Assembly (NCBI RefSeq): GCF_040649515.1
Contig: NZ_JBEZFP010000033.1
Coordinates: 13,585-77,584, forward strand
Source: Yinghuangia elevatio
GTDB taxonomy: Bacteria > Actinomycetota > Actinomycetes > Streptomycetales > Streptomycetaceae
Reading direction: 5' to 3'
DNA: 64,000 nt
In this document: positions 1-8,833 of the stretch, piece after piece
How the letters are laid out: each line of letters begins with the position of its first letter
Numbering within the stretch: the stretch's first letter is position 1
Translations under genes and position numbers: made by a program
Notes under the pieces: model-generated
Seen by the model: only the letters and a program-made list of their open reading frames with translations
Databases searched by the model: none
What the model was told of the DNA's origin: nothing

Positions 1-995
1 CGCGCGAGTGGTCCGCGGAGCGCGAGCAGTGGGGGCGCCCGATCTCGGGGCACGAGGCGATCGCCGGCAAGATCGCGTTCATCGCGGCGACCGCGTTCGC
101 GCTGGAGGCGGTGCTCGACCTGACCGGGCTGATGGCCGACGAGAACCGGCACGACATCCGCATCGAGGCCGCCCTCGCCAAGTTGTACGGCTCGGAGATG
201 GGCTGGCTGGTCGCCGACGAACTCGTGCAGATCCGTGGCGGCCGCGGCTACGAGACCGCCGCGTCGCTCGCCGCGCGCGGCGAACGGGGTATCCCCGCCG
301 AGCAGATGCTGCGCGACTCGCGGATCAACCGCATCTTCGAGGGCTCCACCGAGATCATGCACCTGCTGATCGCCCGTGAGGCGGTCGACGCACACCTGGC
401 GGTCGCGGGCGACATCATCGATCCCGAGGCGACGCTCAAGAAGAAGGGCAAGGCGGCCGTCGACGCCGGCGGCTTCTACGCCAAGTGGCTGCCGAAGCTG
501 GTCACCGGGGCCGGGCAAGTCCCGACGTCCTACAAGGAGTTCGGCGAACTCGCCGGGCACCTGCGGTATGTCGAGCGGGCCTCGCGCAAGCTCGCCCGCT
601 CGACCTTCTACGGCATGGCGCGCTGGCAGGGGCGCATGGAGCGCAAGCAGGGCTTCCTCGGCCGCATCGTCGACATCGGCGCCGAGCTGTTCGCGATGAG
701 CGCGTGCTGCGTACGTGCGGAGCAGTTGCGGCGGCGCGACCCCGAGCAGGGCGGTTCGGCGTACGCGCTGGCCGACCTGTTCTGCCGCCAGGCGCGCGTG
801 CGCTGCGACGAGTTGTTCGGTCGTCTGTGGACCAACACCGACTCATACGACGTCAAGGTGACCGAGCAGGTCATGGCGGGCCGACACCGCTGGCTGGAGG
901 ACGGCGTGGTCGACCCGTCGACCCCGGGTGCATGGATCGCGGCGGCGGACCCCGGACCGGCCAAGACCGACAACGCGCACCGCACGATCGACTGA
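1..995 (+). CDS. Acyl-CoA dehydrogenase, C-terminal part (5' end outside window)
   Basis: The reading frame is open from the first bases of the window (codons start at base 3) to a TGA at 993-995, so only the C-terminal ~330 residues are present. The segment containing VQIRGGRGYET, followed by RINRIFEGSTEIMHLLIA, is the typical acyl-CoA dehydrogenase C-terminal helical domain, where the IFEGSTEI-type motif contacts the flavin and neighbouring subunit. The protein should oxidise an acyl-CoA thioester at C2-C3 using FAD in fatty-acid or amino-acid breakdown. About 190 further residues follow that motif, longer than in short-chain enzymes, as in the VLCAD-like group. The catalytic glutamate and the substrate class cannot be judged without the missing upstream part. 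Confidence 0.85.
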   Translation, partial: REWSAEREQWGRPISGHEAIAGKIAFIAATAFALEAVLDLTGLMADENRHDIRIEAALAKLYGSEMGWLVADELVQIRGGRGYETAASLAARGERGIPAEQMLRDSRINRIFEGSTEIMHLLIAREAVDAHLAVAGDIIDPEATLKKKGKAAVDAGGFYAKWLPKLVTGAGQVPTSYKEFGELAGHLRYVERASRKLARSTFYGMARWQGRMERKQGFLGRIVDIGAELFAMSACCVRAEQLRRRDPEQGGSAYALADLFCRQARVRCDELFGRLWTNTDSYDVKVTEQVMAGRHRWLEDGVVDPSTPGAWIAAADPGPAKTDNAHRTID

Positions 996-1151
996 CCGAC
1001 CGCAGGACCGGACGCGACGAGGCGGGCGAGCGGCAGAAGTCGGCCGCTCGCCTGTCGGCGGGAGCATCGTGTTCCCCGGGGAGATCGAAAGCGCGGGAAT
1101 TGTCCCGGGGGCGTACGACGGGAGGCCTTCGAGGACCGTCACAATGGTCCG

Positions 1152-2420
1152 ATGGACTCCCTGGCAGATCCGTACGCCCCCTTCTCCGACCCGGCGCAGC
1201 CCTCCGCGCGGCGCGACGTCGTGCTGCTCGGTTCCACCGGTTCGATCGGGACGCAGACGATCGACGTCGTCAAGGCCAATCCCGACCTGTTCCGCGTGGT
1301 GGGCCTGTCGGCCGGCGGCGGGCGTGTCGACCTGCTGGCCGCCCAGGCACTGGAGCTCGGGGTGGACGTCGTCGCCGTGTCGCGCGCGACCGCCGCGCAG
1401 GACCTCCAGCTCGCGTTCTACGCCGAGGCCAAGCGCCGGGGATACGCGACCGGCGAGTACAAGGTGCCGCGCATTCTGGCGGGTCCCGACGCCGCGACCG
1501 AACTGGCCGCGCACCCGTGCGACGTCGTCGTCAACGGCATCACCGGGTCGATCGGCCTCGCGCCGACGCTGGCCGCGCTGAAGGCAGGCACGATGCTCGC
1601 GCTGGCCAACAAGGAGTCGCTGATCGTCGGCGGCCCGCTGGTGAAGGCCGCCGCGCGGCCCGGCCAGATCGTGCCGGTCGACTCCGAGCACTCCGCGCTG
1701 TTCCAGGCCCTGCGCGGCGGACGGTACGACCAGGTCCGCAGGCTCGTCGTGACCGCCAGCGGCGGCCCGTTCCGCGGCCGGAGCCGTGCCGACCTCGGCG
1801 ACGTCACGCCGGAGCAGGCGATGGCGCACCCGACGTGGGACATGGGCCCGGTCATCACGATCAACTCGGCGACGCTGGTCAACAAGGGCCTTGAGGTCAT
1901 CGAGGCGCACCTGCTCTACGACATCCCGTTCGACCGCATCGACGTGGTGGTGCACCCGCAGTCGATCGTGCACTCGATGGTCGAGTTCATCGACGGCTCC
2001 ACCCTCGCCCAGGCCAGCCCGCCCGACATGCGCCTGCCGATCGCGCTCGCCCTCGGCTGGCCCGACCGGGTGCCCGACGTCGCCCCGGGGATGGACTGGA
2101 CCAAGGCGCAGAGCTGGGAGTTCGCACCGCTGGACAACGAGGCATTCCCGGCCGTCCAGCTCGCGTGTGCGGCCGGAACCACCGGCGGCACCGCACCCGC
2201 CGTCTTCAACGCCGCGAACGAGGAGTGCGTGGACGCCTTCGTCGCCGGGAACCTCTCCTTCCTCGGAATCGTCGACACTGTGGCCCAGGTGCTGGGCGAG
2301 CATGATGTCCGCGGCACCGGGGGACAAGCCCTCACACTTGAAGATGTCCTCGACGCCGAACTGTGGGCCCGCCACCGCGCCCGCGAACTTGTCGCCGACG
2401 CACTGGGAGTAGCCCGATGA
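1152..2420 (+). CDS. dxr: 1-deoxy-D-xylulose 5-phosphate reductoisomerase
   Basis: This enzyme makes 2-C-methyl-D-erythritol 4-phosphate from DXP with NADPH, the committed step of the MEP isoprenoid pathway in the cytoplasm. The NADPH-binding glycine motif LLGSTGSIGTQTI lies near residue 20. It is followed by NKESLIVGGPLV, the metal-binding VDSEHSALFQAL, the serine-rich SGGPFRG, and the C-terminal PQSIVHSMVEF and NAANEECVDAF blocks. The 422-aa length is slightly above the usual ~400 because of a short N-terminal extension. The ATG at 1152 lacks a clear Shine-Dalgarno sequence. The stop overlaps the start of the next gene by 4 bases (ATGA), so the two are co-translated. ispG lies just downstream. 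Confidence 0.96.
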   Translation: MDSLADPYAPFSDPAQPSARRDVVLLGSTGSIGTQTIDVVKANPDLFRVVGLSAGGGRVDLLAAQALELGVDVVAVSRATAAQDLQLAFYAEAKRRGYATGEYKVPRILAGPDAATELAAHPCDVVVNGITGSIGLAPTLAALKAGTMLALANKESLIVGGPLVKAAARPGQIVPVDSEHSALFQALRGGRYDQVRRLVVTASGGPFRGRSRADLGDVTPEQAMAHPTWDMGPVITINSATLVNKGLEVIEAHLLYDIPFDRIDVVVHPQSIVHSMVEFIDGSTLAQASPPDMRLPIALALGWPDRVPDVAPGMDWTKAQSWEFAPLDNEAFPAVQLACAAGTTGGTAPAVFNAANEECVDAFVAGNLSFLGIVDTVAQVLGEHDVRGTGGQALTLEDVLDAELWARHRARELVADALGVAR

Positions 2421-3718
2421 CGTTGTTCATGACCGTGCTCGGCATCGTCGTGTTCGTGGTCGGCCTGCTGTTCTCGATCGCCTGGCACGAGGCCGGACAC
2501 CTCGCCATGGGCAAGCTCTTCGGGGTGCGCGTCCCGCAGTACATGGTCGGCTTCGGCAAGACCATCTGGTCGAAGAAGATCGGCGAGACGGAGTACGGCC
2601 TCAAGGCGGTCCCCGCGGGCGGCTACTGCCGGCTCATCGGCATGTTCCCGCCGGACAAGGACGGCAACCTCAAGGCCAAGAGCACCTCGCCGTGGCGCAG
2701 CATGATCGAGGAGGCGCGAGAGGCGTCGTACGAGGAGGTCGGTCCCGGCGACGACAGCCGCCTCTTCTACACCCGCAAGCCGTGGCAGAAGTTCCTGATC
2801 ATGTTCGCCGGGCCCGCGATGAACCTGGTGCTGGGCGTGGCGATCCTGGCCGGGGTGTGGATGACGTACGGCGTCATGGAGCCCGGCACGAAGGTCGCGG
2901 TGGTGACCGACTGCGTGGTGAAGGCCAGCGAGGCGGGCCGCGAGTGCGCGCCCGGGGACGAGGCCGCACCCGGCAAAGCCGCGGGACTCCAGGTCGGCGA
3001 CCGCATCGTGCAGTTCAACGGCGTGCCGGTGAAGTCGTACGACGACCTGCGCCCGCTGATCCGGGAGAGCAGCGGCCAAGTCACCGTGGTCGTCGACCGC
3101 GGCGGCCAACTGGTGACGCTCACGCCGACCCTCGCCCAGAACGAGATGGCCAAGCTCGACGGCGACGGCCGGCCCATCGAAGGCAAGTACGTCAGCACCG
3201 GCTTCCTCGGCTTCAGCCCGCTGAACGAGCAGCACACGCTCGGCGTCGGGGGCGTGGTGGACGAGCTCGGGTTCTACATGGAGAAGTCCGTCGAGGGCCT
3301 CATGCGGATCCCGGAGAAGGTCCCCGCGCTGTTCGGCGCGGCGTTCCAGGGGGACGAGCGCGACGAGGACTCGCCGGTCGGCATGGTCGGCGCCGCGCGC
3401 ATCGGCGGCGAGGTCATGGCCGCCGACGTGCCCGCCGAGTCCCGGCTGATCATTTTCGTGCAGCTGCTGGCCATGGTGAACATCGGTCTGTTCCTGTTCA
3501 ACATGCTGCCGCTGCTGCCGCTCGACGGCGGCCACATGGTGGGTGCCATGTGGGAGTCGCTGCGCCGCCGCCTCGCCCGGCTGTTCAATCGGCCCGACCC
3601 CGGCCCGTTCGACGTCGCCAAGCTGATGCCGGTGGCGTACGCGGTGGCGGTCGTCTTCATCGGCTTCACCGTGCTGGTCCTGATCGCGGACGTGGTCAAC
3701 CCCGTCAAGGTGACCTGA
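2417..3718 (+). CDS. Site-2 (M50/RseP-like) intramembrane zinc metalloprotease
   Basis: This is a polytopic membrane protease of 433 aa that cuts transmembrane segments of regulatory proteins, in other bacteria typically anti-sigma factors. The first membrane helix carries the zinc motif HEAGH (H24, E25, H28). A central PDZ-like domain spans roughly residues 190-270. The last helices contain NMLPLLPLDGGHM, whose aspartate is the third zinc ligand. The ATG at 2417 overlaps the dxr stop, which fixes the start. A longer in-frame start exists inside dxr but would not begin with the membrane helix. A strong hairpin follows the gene at 3774. Its specific substrate cannot be told from sequence; association with MEP genes is common in bacteria and may simply be operon conservation. 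Confidence 0.93.
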   Translation: MTLFMTVLGIVVFVVGLLFSIAWHEAGHLAMGKLFGVRVPQYMVGFGKTIWSKKIGETEYGLKAVPAGGYCRLIGMFPPDKDGNLKAKSTSPWRSMIEEAREASYEEVGPGDDSRLFYTRKPWQKFLIMFAGPAMNLVLGVAILAGVWMTYGVMEPGTKVAVVTDCVVKASEAGRECAPGDEAAPGKAAGLQVGDRIVQFNGVPVKSYDDLRPLIRESSGQVTVVVDRGGQLVTLTPTLAQNEMAKLDGDGRPIEGKYVSTGFLGFSPLNEQHTLGVGGVVDELGFYMEKSVEGLMRIPEKVPALFGAAFQGDERDEDSPVGMVGAARIGGEVMAADVPAESRLIIFVQLLAMVNIGLFLFNMLPLLPLDGGHMVGAMWESLRRRLARLFNRPDPGPFDVAKLMPVAYAVAVVFIGFTVLVLIADVVNPVKVT

Positions 3719-3773
3719 CCACGACTCGCCCCGGCCGGCGACGGGCCCGACGACACGACGACGATCGAATCCG

Positions 3774-3816
3774 GACAACCAACCCGGTCGTTTCCAGAGG
3801 CGACCGGGTGGTTGTC
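3774..3816 (+). terminator. Hairpin between the protease gene and ispG
   Basis: The arms 3774-3790 and 3801-3816 pair over 16 bp with a single bulged base and a 10-base loop. No U-run follows, which is common for actinomycete terminators. It probably ends the dxr-protease transcript, or attenuates it, so ispG would need its own promoter in 3817-3984. Confidence 0.65.
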
Positions 3817-3984
3817 GAAACGCTGTGTGCCGGTACTGCAACAGATTCGCTCGGTACCGGGCGCGTTTACCCGGCAACCGGGTGCGTGCCGTAGCTTGGT
3901 GATCGGCCTCTCCCGCCACCTGTGCGCCACCCGGCGGAAGGGGCCGAGCATCTTTCGTCCGACCTACCCGGGACTGAATCAGCT

Positions 3985-5142
3985 ATGACCGCGATCACTC
4001 TGGGAATGCCTTCCGTACCCGCCCGGCCGATCGCTGCGCGCCGCAAGTCGCGGCAGATCATGGTCGGCAACGTGCCGGTGGGCGGCGACGCCCCGGTGTC
4101 GGTGCAGTCGATGACCACCACGTTGACCTCTGATGTGAACGCGACCCTGCAGCAGATCGCCGAGCTGACGGCCTCCGGCTGCCAGATCGTCCGCGTGGCG
4201 GTGCCGAGTCAGGACGACGCGGACGCCCTCCCGGACATCGCGCGCAAGTCCAAGATCCCGGTGATCGCGGACATCCATTTCCAGCCCAAGTACGTCTTCG
4301 CGGCGATCGACGCCGGGTGCGCCGCGGTCCGCGTCAACCCGGGCAACATCAAGGCGTTCGACGACAAGGTAGGCGAGATCGCCAAGGCCGCGTCCGCGGC
4401 CGGGGTGCCGATCCGCATCGGCGTCAACGCCGGATCGCTCGACAAGCGGCTGCTCGAGAAGCACGGCAAGGCCACCCCCGAGGCGCTGGTCGAGTCCGCG
4501 CTGTGGGAGTGCTCGCTGTTCGAGGAGCACGACTTCCGGGACATCAAGATCTCGGTGAAGCACAACGACCCGGTCGTGATGATCGAGGCGTACCGGCTGC
4601 TCGCCGAGCGCTGCGACTACCCGCTGCACCTCGGCGTGACCGAGGCGGGGCCGGCGTTCCAGGGCACCATCAAGTCGTCCGTGGCGTTCGGCGCGCTGCT
4701 GAGCCAGGGCATCGGCGACACCATCCGGGTCTCGCTGTCCGCGCCGCCGGTCGAGGAGATCAAGGTCGGCAACCAGATCCTGGAATCGCTCGGCCTGCGG
4801 CAGCGCGGCCTGGAGATCGTGTCGTGCCCGTCGTGCGGGCGCGCCCAGGTCGACGTCTACAAGCTCGCCGAGCAGGTCACCGCGGGCCTGGACGGGCTCA
4901 AGGTGCCGCTGCGCGTCGCGGTCATGGGCTGCGTCGTCAACGGCCCGGGCGAGGCGCGCGAGGCGGACCTCGGCGTCGCGTCCGGCAACGGCAAGGGCCA
5001 GATCTTCGTCAAGGGCGAGGTCATCAAGACCGTCAAGGAATCCCAGATCGTCGAGACGCTCATCGAGGAGGCGCTGATCCTCGCCGAGCAGATGCAGAAG
5101 GACGGCATCATCTCCGGCGATCCGATCGTCGACGTGAGCTGA
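3985..5142 (+). CDS. ispG: 4-hydroxy-3-methylbut-2-en-1-yl diphosphate synthase (flavodoxin)
   Basis: The protein (385 aa) converts MEcPP to HMBPP with a [4Fe-4S] cluster in the penultimate MEP-pathway step. It has the TIM-barrel start GGDAPVSVQSMTTT, the block KISVKHNDPV, and a C-terminal reductase-like domain with three cluster cysteines visible: C281 and C284 in SCPSCG, and C316 in MGCVVNGPGE. The glutamate in GPGE acts as the fourth ligand in this family. The start was set at ATG 3985 because it gives the N-terminus MTAITLGMPSVP expected for streptomycete homologues; a GTG 63 bases upstream is possible but less likely. The ribosome-binding site is weak. A perfect hairpin terminates the gene at 5227-5260. 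Confidence 0.96.
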   Translation: MTAITLGMPSVPARPIAARRKSRQIMVGNVPVGGDAPVSVQSMTTTLTSDVNATLQQIAELTASGCQIVRVAVPSQDDADALPDIARKSKIPVIADIHFQPKYVFAAIDAGCAAVRVNPGNIKAFDDKVGEIAKAASAAGVPIRIGVNAGSLDKRLLEKHGKATPEALVESALWECSLFEEHDFRDIKISVKHNDPVVMIEAYRLLAERCDYPLHLGVTEAGPAFQGTIKSSVAFGALLSQGIGDTIRVSLSAPPVEEIKVGNQILESLGLRQRGLEIVSCPSCGRAQVDVYKLAEQVTAGLDGLKVPLRVAVMGCVVNGPGEAREADLGVASGNGKGQIFVKGEVIKTVKESQIVETLIEEALILAEQMQKDGIISGDPIVDVS

Positions 5143-5501
5143 ACGACGGGACTGCCCCCGGACGTTCGGGGGCACGCGTCACGAGATCAGCGCGGGAACG
5201 GCGGCGAAAGCCGCCGGGTTCCGCGGACGGCCCCGCACCGGTCATCCGGTGCGGGGCCGTCGCACGTCGTGCGCGGGCAGGCGACTCGGTCGGCCGCGGG
5301 CGGGCCCGACCTCGCGCGGCGCGTCCGCTCGGCTGCCAGGTGTTCGATCGTGTTCGACCGCCGCGCACGCCTCCACCCGATCGGGGGTTTTCGTCGCCCG
5401 TGGGGGTGACAGGGCGTTACAGGACTTCCGCTCACGGTGATCGTTGCTGATCATCGGCCGTAGAGACGGCGCACACGGCGTCGGCGGGAGGGGGCGCTGC
5501 G
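5143..5501. other. Intergenic region between ispG and the first TAP-type peptidase
   Basis: This 359-bp stretch holds no convincing gene. Its left part contains the ispG terminator. Close to the right end there is a short inverted repeat (TGATC at 5438-5442, GATCA at 5449-5453) followed by TAGAGA at 5461-5466, which could be an operator and -10 element. No good -35 box is seen. The ribosome-binding site GGGAGG of the next gene is at 5486-5491. Confidence 0.4.
5227..5260 (+). terminator. Intrinsic terminator after ispG
   Basis: A perfect 15-bp stem (5227-5241 with 5246-5260) closes a 4-base loop (TCAT). It lies 85 bp after the ispG stop and is the strongest hairpin in this intergenic region. 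Confidence 0.85.
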
Positions 5502-7019
5502 GTGCGACGCATGGTCATCCGGGGGCTCGCCGCGGGAGTCGCGATGCTCGGCACACTCGCCGCGCTCGCCACCGCCGGACCCGCCGCCACCGCGCTCCCC
5601 GAGGCACCGCCGCGCGTCTCGCCAGGCCTCGCCTGGGGGACCTGCCCGCCCGACCTCTCGCGCGCGCTGCGCTGCGGCACTCTCGACGTCCCGCTCGACC
5701 ACACGCGCCCCGACGGGCCGACCACCTCGCTCGGCGTCTCGCTCGCCCAGGCGACCGGGTCCAAGGTGGGCACGATCCTCGTCAACCCCGGAGGGCCGGG
5801 CGGCCAGGGCATGTGGCTCGCGGCGGCCGTGCAGCGGGCGCTGCCCGCCGACCTGCGCGCGGCGTACGACATCGTCGGCGTGGACCCGCGCGGCAACGGG
5901 CACAGCTCGCCCATCCAGTGCGTCGACACCGAGGTGTTCGACAAGGCACCCAAGCCCGACCCCGTGCCGCGTTCGGACGACGACAAGCAGGTGCTGCTCG
6001 CCCGGGCGAGGGCGTACGCCGAGGGCTGCGCCGCCCGGGCCGGCGCGATGCTGCCGTACCTGAGCACCGAGGCGAACGCGCGCGACCTCGACGCGGTGCG
6101 CGCCGCGCTCGGCGAGGAGCGGATCGGCTACATCGGCTGGTCGTACGGCACCTACCTCGGCGCGGTCTACGGCCACCTCTACCCGCAGCGCGTCGACCGC
6201 ATGATCCTCGACAGCATCGTGGACCCGAGCCCCGAGGGCATCTGGTACGGCGTCAATCTCGGCCAGGACATCGCCTTCCAGGCCCGCTGGCGCGACTTCA
6301 CCCGATGGGCCGCCCGGCACGACGCCGCGCTCCGGCTCGGCGCCACCCCCGATGGTGTGGAGGACTCGCTCGCACGGGTGCTGGCCGGCGTACGCGCGGC
6401 TCCGGCCGGGCCGGTCGGACCGGCCGAGGTCTACGACATGCTGTCCGGCGCGATGTACGACGACGACGGCTGGACCCCGCTCGCCCGCGCCCTCCGCGCC
6501 TACCTCGACGCCGACCACGGCCCGATCACGAAGCTGTACGAACCACCCAGCGCCGACAAGGCCAACAGCACCGCCATCTACACCGCGGTCGAGTGCGCCG
6601 ACGGCCCGTGGCCGCGCGACTGGGCCGTATGGAACCGCGACGCCGACGCGCTGCACCGCGCCAACCCGATCCTCACGTGGCCGAATACCTGGCTCAACGC
6701 ACCCTGCCAGTTCTGGCCGGTGGCGCCGCGCGAACCCGTGCGGCTGACCGGTGCCGGGCTCCCCGGGGTGCTGCTCGTGCAGGCCGAGCGCGACGCGGCC
6801 ACGCCGATGATCGGCGGCGTCGCCATGCACCGCGCGCTGCCGACCTCGCGCCTGGTCACCGTGACCGATGGCGGCAACCACGGCGTCTTCGTCTTCAACC
6901 CGAACAAGTGCGTCGCCGACATCGCGCACGCCTATCTGCGCGACCGCACGCTGCCCGCGAGCGACCGCACATGCGCGGCGGGCGCCGCACCGGATCCGGA
7001 CACCGGGAAGGACCGATGA
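5502..7019 (+). CDS. Secreted alpha/beta-hydrolase, tripeptidyl aminopeptidase (TAP) type
   Basis: This 505-aa protein starts with a basic N-terminus and a hydrophobic segment ending in Ala-rich sequence, a Sec-type signal peptide of about 30-35 residues, so it should be exported. The oxyanion motif NPGGPGGQG is followed by the nucleophile elbow GWSYGT with Ser214. A late Asp region and the GNHGVFV motif supply the remaining triad. Actinobacterial proteins of this family remove N-terminal peptides, or hydrolyse esters, outside the cell. The GTG at 5502 sits 10 bases after GGGAGG; ATG 5511 is an alternative. The stop overlaps the start of a paralogue by 4 bases, so both enzymes are made together. 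Confidence 0.88.
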   Translation: MRRMVIRGLAAGVAMLGTLAALATAGPAATALPEAPPRVSPGLAWGTCPPDLSRALRCGTLDVPLDHTRPDGPTTSLGVSLAQATGSKVGTILVNPGGPGGQGMWLAAAVQRALPADLRAAYDIVGVDPRGNGHSSPIQCVDTEVFDKAPKPDPVPRSDDDKQVLLARARAYAEGCAARAGAMLPYLSTEANARDLDAVRAALGEERIGYIGWSYGTYLGAVYGHLYPQRVDRMILDSIVDPSPEGIWYGVNLGQDIAFQARWRDFTRWAARHDAALRLGATPDGVEDSLARVLAGVRAAPAGPVGPAEVYDMLSGAMYDDDGWTPLARALRAYLDADHGPITKLYEPPSADKANSTAIYTAVECADGPWPRDWAVWNRDADALHRANPILTWPNTWLNAPCQFWPVAPREPVRLTGAGLPGVLLVQAERDAATPMIGGVAMHRALPTSRLVTVTDGGNHGVFVFNPNKCVADIAHAYLRDRTLPASDRTCAAGAAPDPDTGKDR

Positions 7020-8644
7020 CGGCGACCCGCGTCGTGCGGCCGCGGCGCCCCCACGCCCGGCCCATCCGGCGCGCCGCCGTCGCGTCCGCCGCCCTGCTCC
7101 TCGCCGGCTCGCTGACCACCGCGACACCGCCCGCGGCGGCCGACACCCCGCCTCCTCCCGGCAGTGGCCCTGAGGCGGCCCCCGAGGCCGCGCCCGAGGC
7201 TCCTCCGGCGCCCGGCGTGACGTGGGGATCGTGCCCGGCGGGCGCCCCCGCGACCGAACGCTGCGGCACCATCCGCGTGCCGCTCGACCACGATCGCCCG
7301 GGCGATCCGGCGACGCTCCGCATCGGCGTCTCGCGGTCACCGGCGACCGGCCGCGCCGCGGAGCGTCAGGGCATCCTCGTCTTCAACTTCGGGGGCCCGG
7401 GAGCCGCCGGCGTCGGCTCGGCGGCCTCGCTCGCGCGCTCGCTGCCCGAGCCGGTCCGGCGGGCGTACGACGTCGTCGGCTTCGACCTGCGCGGGCGCGC
7501 CACCAGCAGTCGGCTGGACTGCCTCGACCTCGCGACCTTCGCCCGGGCGCCGAAGCCGGACACCGCGCTCACCACCCCGGCGGGGCAGAAGGCGATCACC
7601 GAGGCGGCCCGCGTGTTCGCCGAGGGATGCCGGGCCGACTCGCCGGAGATGCTGCCGTACCTGACGACCCGGCAGATTGCCGAAGACGTCGACGCGTTGC
7701 GCGAGGCGTTCGGCGAGACGAAGATCAACTACCTCGGCTACTCGTACGGCAGCTACCTCGGGGCCGTCTACGGCCAACTGCACCCCGACCGCGTGCGGCG
7801 CATGCTCCTGGACAGCGTCGTCGACCCGACCAAGGTCTGGTACGAGACCGGCTTCGCCCAGGCGCGGGCCTTCCGCGAGCGCCAACGCGACTGGGCCGAG
7901 TGGGTCGCGCGCCACGAGACGACGTACCGCATGGGGAAAACCCGGTCCGATGTCCTCGCGCAATGGGACCGCGCCCGCGAGGAGTTGGCCGCGAAGCCCG
8001 CCGACGGCGTCTTCGGCGGCACCGAGTTCGACTTAATGACCATCGCCAACCTGTATTCGGACCGGCAGTGGCCGCGGCTGGCCGCGGCGGTGTCGGCGTA
8101 CCGGGTGCGCGGCGACGCGGCGCCCATGCGCGACCTCAAGGGCCCGGTGACGGGCGACGACGAGAACTTCGAGTCGGTCATGCAGGCGGTGACGTGTGCG
8201 GATGCGCCCGCTCCCGACGACCCGGCGGTGTTCGCCGCCGACACGGTGCGCCTCAAGGCCGAGCACGGCTACCTCGGCGCGACCGTCGCCGCCGCGGGCG
8301 CGTGCCTGTACCTCCAAAGCAACACCCTGCCCCCGGTCACCGTCGACGGCGCCGGGCTCCCCGGAGTCCTGCTGGTGCAGGGCTCGCGCGACCCGGCGAC
8401 GCCCTATGCGGGAGCCGTGCGGATGCGGACCGCTCTGCCGTCGTCGCGACTGCTGACCGTCGACGGGAGCGGCAACCACGGTCAGTTCGTCGGGGGCGGC
8501 AAGTGCGTCGACGACGCCGGTGCCGCGTACCTCGCGCGGGGCGAACTGCCCGCGCGCGACTGGAGTTGCCCCGCGCTGCCCCCGCCCACCCCGGACACCC
8601 GTGTCGCGCCCGGGGATACGCGGACGCATCCGGCGGTGCCGTAG
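7016..8644 (+). CDS. Secreted alpha/beta-hydrolase, second TAP-type paralogue
   Basis: This 542-aa exported hydrolase shares the whole layout of its upstream neighbour: FNFGGPGAAG oxyanion loop, GYSYGSYLG nucleophile elbow with Ser243, and GNHGQFV near the C-terminus. The N-terminus is a long arginine-rich stretch followed by a hydrophobic core and a Pro/Glu/Ala-rich linker up to about residue 70, so the mature enzyme has a flexible N-terminal arm that the first copy lacks. The start ATG at 7016 overlaps the preceding stop. The pair looks like a tandem duplication that has diverged. Substrate cannot be predicted beyond a peptidase or esterase. Confidence 0.88.
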   Translation: MTATRVVRPRRPHARPIRRAAVASAALLLAGSLTTATPPAAADTPPPPGSGPEAAPEAAPEAPPAPGVTWGSCPAGAPATERCGTIRVPLDHDRPGDPATLRIGVSRSPATGRAAERQGILVFNFGGPGAAGVGSAASLARSLPEPVRRAYDVVGFDLRGRATSSRLDCLDLATFARAPKPDTALTTPAGQKAITEAARVFAEGCRADSPEMLPYLTTRQIAEDVDALREAFGETKINYLGYSYGSYLGAVYGQLHPDRVRRMLLDSVVDPTKVWYETGFAQARAFRERQRDWAEWVARHETTYRMGKTRSDVLAQWDRAREELAAKPADGVFGGTEFDLMTIANLYSDRQWPRLAAAVSAYRVRGDAAPMRDLKGPVTGDDENFESVMQAVTCADAPAPDDPAVFAADTVRLKAEHGYLGATVAAAGACLYLQSNTLPPVTVDGAGLPGVLLVQGSRDPATPYAGAVRMRTALPSSRLLTVDGSGNHGQFVGGGKCVDDAGAAYLARGELPARDWSCPALPPPTPDTRVAPGDTRTHPAVP

Positions 8645-8707
8645 CCCCACCCCCGCCCCCACCTGCCCCTCACTGCCCCCGCCTGCGCCTCTTGCCCTGA
8701 ACTGCCC

Positions 8708-8726
8708 GCCCGCGCACCGTGCGGGC
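8708..8726 (+). terminator. Weak hairpin after the TAP-type pair
   Basis: A 6-bp GC stem (8708-8713 with 8721-8726) follows about 55 bases of very C-rich, G-poor sequence after the stop at 8644. Such C-rich tracts can load Rho, so termination here may be Rho-assisted. The stem alone is short. Confidence 0.35.
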
Positions 8727-8833
8727 CCCCGGCGCCATCGGCCGGCGAGGGGCAGTTCCCGGCGCGCCGAGGGGCGTCGCGCAGCCGTGGCCCCGACTCC
8801 GTACTCTGGTGGGGTGATCCGCCGGATGGCAGG

